Made by a program: the position numbers and the translations under genes
Source of the DNA: JANQRZ01 sp965214485
Lineage (GTDB): Bacteria; Bacteroidota; Rhodothermia; Rhodothermales; JANQRZ01
Reading direction: 5' to 3'
NCBI GenBank assembly: GCA_965214485.1
Contig: CBDCBW010000016.1
Span: 1-64,000 of the forward strand
DNA length: 64,000 bases
Notes under the pieces: model-generated
Seen by the model: the letters and a program-made list of their open reading frames with translations, nothing else
What the model was told of the DNA's origin: nothing
Database searches by the model: none
Part shown: piece by piece, positions 59,917 to 64,000 of the stretch
Layout of the letters: each line of letters opens with the position of its first letter
Numbering within the stretch: the stretch's first letter is position 1

Positions 59917-60489
59917 ATGTCCGACCTGCCCTCCGCCGCCGAGACCGTCACCTGCCGCGGCGAGCACTTCCGGCTCTACCTCGACGCCGACACGATTGCC
60001 GCCCGGATTAGGGAAATCGGGCAGCAGATCGACGCCGAGTACGCCGGCAAGCGGCCCATCCTCATCGGCGTGCTCAACGGGGCCTTCCTCTTCCTCGCCG
60101 ACCTGATGCGGGCGATCACGATCGACTGCGAGGTGGACTTCCTCAAGCTCTCGTCCTACGGGGCCGAGAAGGTGTCGAGCGGCACCGTCACCGAGCTCAA
60201 AAAGATCGACGCCGACCTCGAAGGCCGGCACATCATCGTCGTCGAGGACATCGTCGACACCGGCCTCTCGATGCAGTTCATCACGGACCTGATGGAGGAT
60301 CTGAATCCGGCCTCGGTCAAGACCGTGACCCTCCTCCACAAGAAAGCCGCCACCCACCCCGACCTCGACCTCCGGCTCGACTACGTAGGGTTCGAAATCA
60401 AGGACCTCTTCGTGATCGGCTATGGGCTGGACTACGGCCAGCTCGGCCGCAACCTGCCCGCCATCTACATCCTCGACGAGGAGCAATAA
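59917..60489 (+). CDS. hpt: Hypoxanthine phosphoribosyltransferase
   Basis: A 190-residue purine-salvage enzyme that makes IMP or GMP from base and PRPP. The PRPP motif is VVEDIVDTG (residues 108-116, with Glu110, Asp111, Asp114). VLNGAFLFLADLMR, KLSSYGAE (flexible loop) and FVIGYGLDYGQLGRNLPAIYIL near the end are family hallmarks. It starts 31 bases after tilS and is probably in the same operon. Confidence 0.95.
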   Translation: MSDLPSAAETVTCRGEHFRLYLDADTIAARIREIGQQIDAEYAGKRPILIGVLNGAFLFLADLMRAITIDCEVDFLKLSSYGAEKVSSGTVTELKKIDADLEGRHIIVVEDIVDTGLSMQFITDLMEDLNPASVKTVTLLHKKAATHPDLDLRLDYVGFEIKDLFVIGYGLDYGQLGRNLPAIYILDEEQ

Positions 60490-60653
60490 GGTGGGGGCCG
60501 AGGGGCCCTGATCCGGCCAGGGGCCCTTGGGTTGGAAGGGCAGCTCGCAACTTTCTTGCGCAGGCATCGACGCTCGGACGGGTTTTTTACGCAGGGAATA
60601 GGTGAGGGCCTACGCGGCCCGGTTCGCTTTCTATCACCTTGCCCTAACCCGCC

Positions 60654-62702
60654 ATGTCCAGTGCTACTGCACTACTTCGCCATGTCCTCCTGCTCGCCTT
60701 GCTGGCGAGCGTGACGCTTCCCCCCGCCTTCGCGCAGGACTTGCCTTTCTTCGACGGATTCGAGAGCGGCCAGTTCAACCCCGACTTTTGGACGGCTAGA
60801 GCTAACCTGGCCGGGGGGCCCGGCGGACTCATAGAAGTCGTACTCAGTGAGTCCATTGCGCAGCAAGGCGATTTCGGTGTGCGTATAGGGCGCGAGAGCG
60901 ACGGTCCAGCGACCACGAACGCGCTCGACCTCCACCTCGACCTCTCGGGCTACGACGACGTCGAGCTCAGTTTCTGGATTCAAGACATTCAGGACGACAA
61001 CGATGTCCAGGATGGGCTTTTCTTCAGCGATGACGGTGGAAAAAATTTTGTCGAAGCCTACCGCTTTGAGCCGAGCGGGTGGACGAACGCCTACGGCCAA
61101 CTCCCGCCGCTCGACCTCGACGAGCTAGCGGCGGCGGCCGGCGTGAGCCTGACGAGCGAGTTCGTGATCCGCTTCCAGCAGCACGGTACGGGCGACTTCG
61201 GTGCCGGCTGCTGCGGCAACGTCGCCGACGGCTTCTACATCGACAACGTTTCAGTCCGCGAAACCAACATCACGTTCGAGACCCTGCCGTTCTCTGACGG
61301 CTTTGAGTTTGGCGAGTTCGGTTCCGCGTGGCAGTGGGGGACACCCGTGGCAACGCTGACGAGCGGCAATGTCTTTGCGCGGCCGGGTGGCCTCGTGGAG
61401 GTCGTACTGAGTGAGGCCGTTTCCCAGGGCGAGAACAGCAACTTCGGCGTGCGGATGGGGCGTCGCAACGACGGCAATGAGACCACGAACGCGCTCGACC
61501 TCCACCTCGACCTCTCGGGCTACGACGACGTCGAGCTCAGTTTCTGGATTCAGGACATCCAGGACGACACGAACTTCCAAGACGGCCTCTTCTTCAGCGA
61601 CGATGGTGGTGATACCTTTGTAAAGGCATATGACTTCGCGCCGAGCGGGTGGACGAACGCCTACGGCCAACTCCCGCCGCTCGACCTCGACGAGCTAGCG
61701 GCGACGGCCGGCGTGAGCCTGACGAGCGAGTTCGTGATCCGCTTCCAGCAGCACGGTACGGGCGACTTCGGTGCCGGCTGCTGCGGCAACGTCGCCGACG
61801 GCTTCTACATCGACAACGTTTCAGTCCGCGAAACCAACATCACGTTCGCGGTGCCGCCCATCTTCGAGAGCTTTGAGCTTGGTGAGCTCGGCCCGGCGTG
61901 GCAGTGGGGAACGCCGGTCGGGACCTTGACTGGAGGGGACGCCTTCGTTCGCCCCGGCGGGCTCGTCGATGTCGTGCGGAGCGAAAGCGTAGCCCAAGAC
62001 GGCATCTTCGGCGTGCGGATGGGGCGGCGCAATGACGGCAATGAGACCACGAACGCGCTCGACCTCCACCTCGACCTCTCGAGTGTCATACCCGGTGCGG
62101 AGCCAGGGCCAGAACTCAGTTTCTGGATTCAGGACATCCAGGACGACACGAACTTCCAAGACGGCCTCTTCTTCAGCGACGACGGAGGCGACACCTTCAG
62201 AAAGGTGTATGATTTCGAACCGTCAATCTGGCCCAACAGCTACAGGCAGGAAGTCATCCCGATCGATTCCCTAGCAATGGCTGCGGGGCTGAGCCTGACG
62301 AGCGAGTTCGTGATTCGCTTCCAGCAGCACGGTACGGGCGACTTCGGTGCCGGCTGCTGCGGCAACGTCGCCGACGGCTTCTACATCGACAACGTCAGCT
62401 TCAACGCCGTCGTTGATGACGAAGAAGGCTCCGCATCATCCCCCTTCGTGCTCAAACAGAACTACCCCAATCCGTTCGACCGTGCGACGACCATTGCCTT
62501 TGCGCTAGACCAAGCCTCGGACGTGCGGCTCGCGGTCTACGACGTGCTTGGGCGTCGGGTGGCGACGCTCGCGGACGGGCCGCGTGCGGCAGGGCAACAT
62601 GAAGTGCCGTTTGCTTCGGCGGACCTGCCGAGCGGGGTTTACGTCTACCGGCTCGACACCGGGAGCCGGAGTGAGGTCCGGCGGATGGTGCTGGCGAGGT
62701 AA
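60654..62702 (+). CDS. Secreted protein with three large internal repeats and a type IX sorting domain
   Basis: A 682-residue exported protein: signal peptide (LLLALLASVTLPPAFAQ), three repeats of about 185-190 residues (about 30-210, 215-400, 405-590) and a sorting domain (KQNYPNPFDRATTIAFALD, YDVLGRRVATLADG, DLPSGVYVYRLDTG). Each repeat contains FxxGFExGxF, TTNALDLHLDLS, ELSFWIQDIQDD, DGLFFSDDGG, FVIRFQQHGTGDFGAGCCGNVADGFYIDNVS. The last is a MAM/jelly-roll-like ending with an adjacent Cys pair. A 209-base segment (61070-61278) recurs at 61640-61848 with one mismatch noticed. No enzyme motif; probably a surface-bound or released binding protein. Confidence 0.85.
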   Translation: MSSATALLRHVLLLALLASVTLPPAFAQDLPFFDGFESGQFNPDFWTARANLAGGPGGLIEVVLSESIAQQGDFGVRIGRESDGPATTNALDLHLDLSGYDDVELSFWIQDIQDDNDVQDGLFFSDDGGKNFVEAYRFEPSGWTNAYGQLPPLDLDELAAAAGVSLTSEFVIRFQQHGTGDFGAGCCGNVADGFYIDNVSVRETNITFETLPFSDGFEFGEFGSAWQWGTPVATLTSGNVFARPGGLVEVVLSEAVSQGENSNFGVRMGRRNDGNETTNALDLHLDLSGYDDVELSFWIQDIQDDTNFQDGLFFSDDGGDTFVKAYDFAPSGWTNAYGQLPPLDLDELAATAGVSLTSEFVIRFQQHGTGDFGAGCCGNVADGFYIDNVSVRETNITFAVPPIFESFELGELGPAWQWGTPVGTLTGGDAFVRPGGLVDVVRSESVAQDGIFGVRMGRRNDGNETTNALDLHLDLSSVIPGAEPGPELSFWIQDIQDDTNFQDGLFFSDDGGDTFRKVYDFEPSIWPNSYRQEVIPIDSLAMAAGLSLTSEFVIRFQQHGTGDFGAGCCGNVADGFYIDNVSFNAVVDDEEGSASSPFVLKQNYPNPFDRATTIAFALDQASDVRLAVYDVLGRRVATLADGPRAAGQHEVPFASADLPSGVYVYRLDTGSRSEVRRMVLAR

Positions 62703-62709
62703 CTCCGCC

Positions 62710-63318
62710 TCACGCTTGCGGGGGCTCGGAGGGCTGGGGTTGCGCAGGCAGCAGCCCCAGCCCTTGCAGGAGCAGTCGGCGGGCGAAGACCCACTTCTGC
62801 TTGATCTTATGAGGCGTCCAGCCGGTGTGTTCACTGATTCCGCGGAAGGTGAACCCGCTGAAGACGTAGAGCTCGATGACCGTGAGAGCGTCCTCGTCCA
62901 CCTTTTCCAGGTGGGCGAGCAAATCGTCGAAGGCGACGATGTCGATGGGTATGGGGCCGCCCGGTGGGTCGAGGTGCGGGAGTTCGCGGCGGAAGCGGTT
63001 GCCGCGGCGGGCGGCGTTGTGCTTGCGGGCGTAGTCGGCGAGCACCTGGCGGACGGCGCGGCCGCAGAGCGCGACGAAGTGGCTGTGGTCTCGCCACGTG
63101 ACGGCGTCGCCACGGATCAGCTTGAGATAGGCCTCGCTGACGAGCGCAACCGAGTCGAGCGTGTGCCCGGCGCGCTCGCTGCCGAGTTGGCGGCGAGCGA
63201 GGGTCTGGAGCTCGCGGTAGAGAACGGGCATGAGGCGGTCCACGGCCTGGCGGTTGCCGCCGGCGGCCGCTTGGAGCGTGCGCGTCGTCGCGTCTTTGGA
63301 GGGCGGGGTAGCGTGCAT
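62710..63318 (-). CDS. ECF-like RNA polymerase sigma factor (TIGR02999/ECF-like family)
   Basis: A 202-residue sigma factor. Region 2 begins AVDRLMPVLYRELQTLARRQL and HTLDSVALVSEAYLKLI, the hallmark of the ECF-like family, with WRDHSHFVALCGRAVRQVLADYARKHNAARRG. Region 4 is ELYVFSGFTFRGISEHTGWTPHKIKQKWVFARRLL, a helix-turn-helix. These sigma factors are usually linked to a serine/threonine kinase with TPRs. It starts 6 bases after the TPR gene's stop and is convergent with the sorted-protein gene. Confidence 0.92.
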   Translation of the reverse strand: MHATPPSKDATTRTLQAAAGGNRQAVDRLMPVLYRELQTLARRQLGSERAGHTLDSVALVSEAYLKLIRGDAVTWRDHSHFVALCGRAVRQVLADYARKHNAARRGNRFRRELPHLDPPGGPIPIDIVAFDDLLAHLEKVDEDALTVIELYVFSGFTFRGISEHTGWTPHKIKQKWVFARRLLLQGLGLLPAQPQPSEPPQA

Positions 63319-63324
63319 GGCGGT

Positions 63325-64000
63325 TCAGGAATTTAGAAGGGTGCGGACCGCGGCAAGCTCCCGGCGCGCCTCGGCGAGCCGGCTGTGGCCGGCGGGGAGG
63401 CTGGCCTCGTAGAGCGCGACGGCTTCGCGGGCGAGGCGCTCGGCTTGCGACGTCTCGCCCCGCCTAATGAGGATCTGCGCCAGCCCGAGGAGAGCGGCGG
63501 CGCGCGCCTTCTGGCCGGAGCCTGGGGCTGCCTCCACGGCCGCGGCCTCCCGCAGCAGGCGCTCGGCCTCGGCGTCGGTGCCGCGCTCGATGAGGAGCCG
63601 CCCGAGCGCGACCTTCGACTGGACGGTCGAGAGGTGGGCGTCCCCCCCGACCGCCTGGCGCGTGGCAAGGGCTTCGCGGAAGGCGGCCTCTGCTTCGGCG
63701 CGGCGGGCGGCCCCTTGAAGCATCTCGCCCCGGATGTGGACGGCGCTTGCCGTCAGGTGGTGGCCGCGCCCGAAGAGGCCGTCGAGGAGGACCTCACCCT
63801 CGCGTGCCGCCTGCTCAGCGTCGGCAGCGCGGTCTTGGCCTTCGAGCGCCCGGGCGAGGTTGAGGTGGAGCAGCGCCCGGCCATAGTCCTCGTCCCCCTG
63901 GGTGCCGGTGAGCCGGTCGAGGGCGCTGCGGTACACGGCCTCGGCCTCGGCGTAGCGCTCCTGCGCGATCAGCGTCAGCCCGAGGTTGCTCATCGTGCCC
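63325..64000 (-). CDS. TPR-repeat protein, C-terminal part (probable Ser/Thr kinase with TPRs)
   Basis: The visible 222+ residues, running past the window edge, are made of TPR-like helix pairs (LTLIAQERYAEAEAVYRSALDRL, LGLAQILIRRGETSQAERLAREAVALYEASL). The C-terminus AEARRELAAVRTLLNS matches the tail of Pkn-type kinases that pair with ECF-like sigma factors. The kinase domain, if any, is outside the window. It and the sigma gene form an operon, 6 bases apart, though the usual order is sigma then kinase. Confidence 0.75.
   Translation of the reverse strand, partial: GTMSNLGLTLIAQERYAEAEAVYRSALDRLTGTQGDEDYGRALLHLNLARALEGQDRAADAEQAAREGEVLLDGLFGRGHHLTASAVHIRGEMLQGAARRAEAEAAFREALATRQAVGGDAHLSTVQSKVALGRLLIERGTDAEAERLLREAAAVEAAPGSGQKARAAALLGLAQILIRRGETSQAERLAREAVALYEASLPAGHSRLAEARRELAAVRTLLNS

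Noticed and set aside
60500..60540. Terminator after hpt
   Set aside because: AGGGGCCC...GGGGCCCTT can pair, but imperfectly and without a T-run, so I do not call it.

Overview
The window is very GC-rich, densely coded DNA. It most likely comes from a motile member of the Rhodothermota (Rhodothermales, perhaps Rubricoccaceae-like). Supporting this are secreted proteins ending in the Bacteroidota/Rhodothermota type IX sorting domain (NYPNPF...YDVLGR...GLPSGVY), a PorV/PorQ-type protein, TTG-N19/20-TAnnTTTG-like promoters, DUF2480 and DUF5996 proteins, and a Gram-negative flagellum with L and P rings. The taxonomic placement is inference; no rRNA is present.

Layout. 1-2284 (+): end of an esterase, a VOC ring-cleaving dioxygenase and a DUF5996 protein. 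2281-25480 (all minus): one long alpha-glucan utilisation locus. Read in its own direction it runs LacI-type regulator (with a perfect 14-bp operator over its promoter), TonB-dependent receptor, 1225-aa surface protein, PorV-like protein, starch-binding-like sorted protein, two GH13 enzymes, MalE, MalF, MalG, MalK and a GH31 alpha-glucosidase. It would capture, cut, import and finish digesting maltodextrins. Palindromic repeats sit between and even inside its genes. 25724-29416 (+): DUF5989, SxtJ-like, cysteine desulfurase, DUF2480 and an SDR. 29517-30158 (-): 3-methyladenine DNA glycosylase. 30263-43643 (all minus): flagellar cluster, read as flgF-flgG-flgA-flgH-flgI-flgJ-flgN-like-flgK-flgL-HDOD-HDOD-flagellin-fliS-fliD-fliT-like. 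It has two matching sigma28-like promoters and two good terminators. 44182-49919 (+): a LamG surface protein, a metallo-hydrolase, an outer-membrane-type protein, a phosphoesterase and a GAF/SpoIIE-type phosphatase.

49929-51814 (-) is the most unusual part. It is an array of five small paralogous peptides whose leaders match the lasso-peptide leader pattern YxxPxLxxxGxxxxxT exactly. Their C-terminal parts are conserved but not lasso-like (PFTGD, DxDGN, NSxxQC, second Cys). The spacers carry decaying copies of the 3' end of the neighbouring phosphatase gene and a broken sixth precursor, so the array grew by tandem duplication that captured the phosphatase tail. No maturation enzyme is visible in the window.

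51862-51938 (-): tRNA-Arg(CCG). 52064-60489 (+): housekeeping genes (DUF512 radical SAM, CPBP protease, DUF2007, cdsA, a small membrane protein, a frameshifted mutL, tilS, hpt). 60654-62702 (+): a secreted sorted protein with three near-identical repeats. 62710-64000 (-): an ECF-like sigma factor and the end of a TPR protein that runs off the window.

A recurring feature is short tandem repeats (9-20 bp units) placed at gene ends, several with the stop codon inside the first unit.
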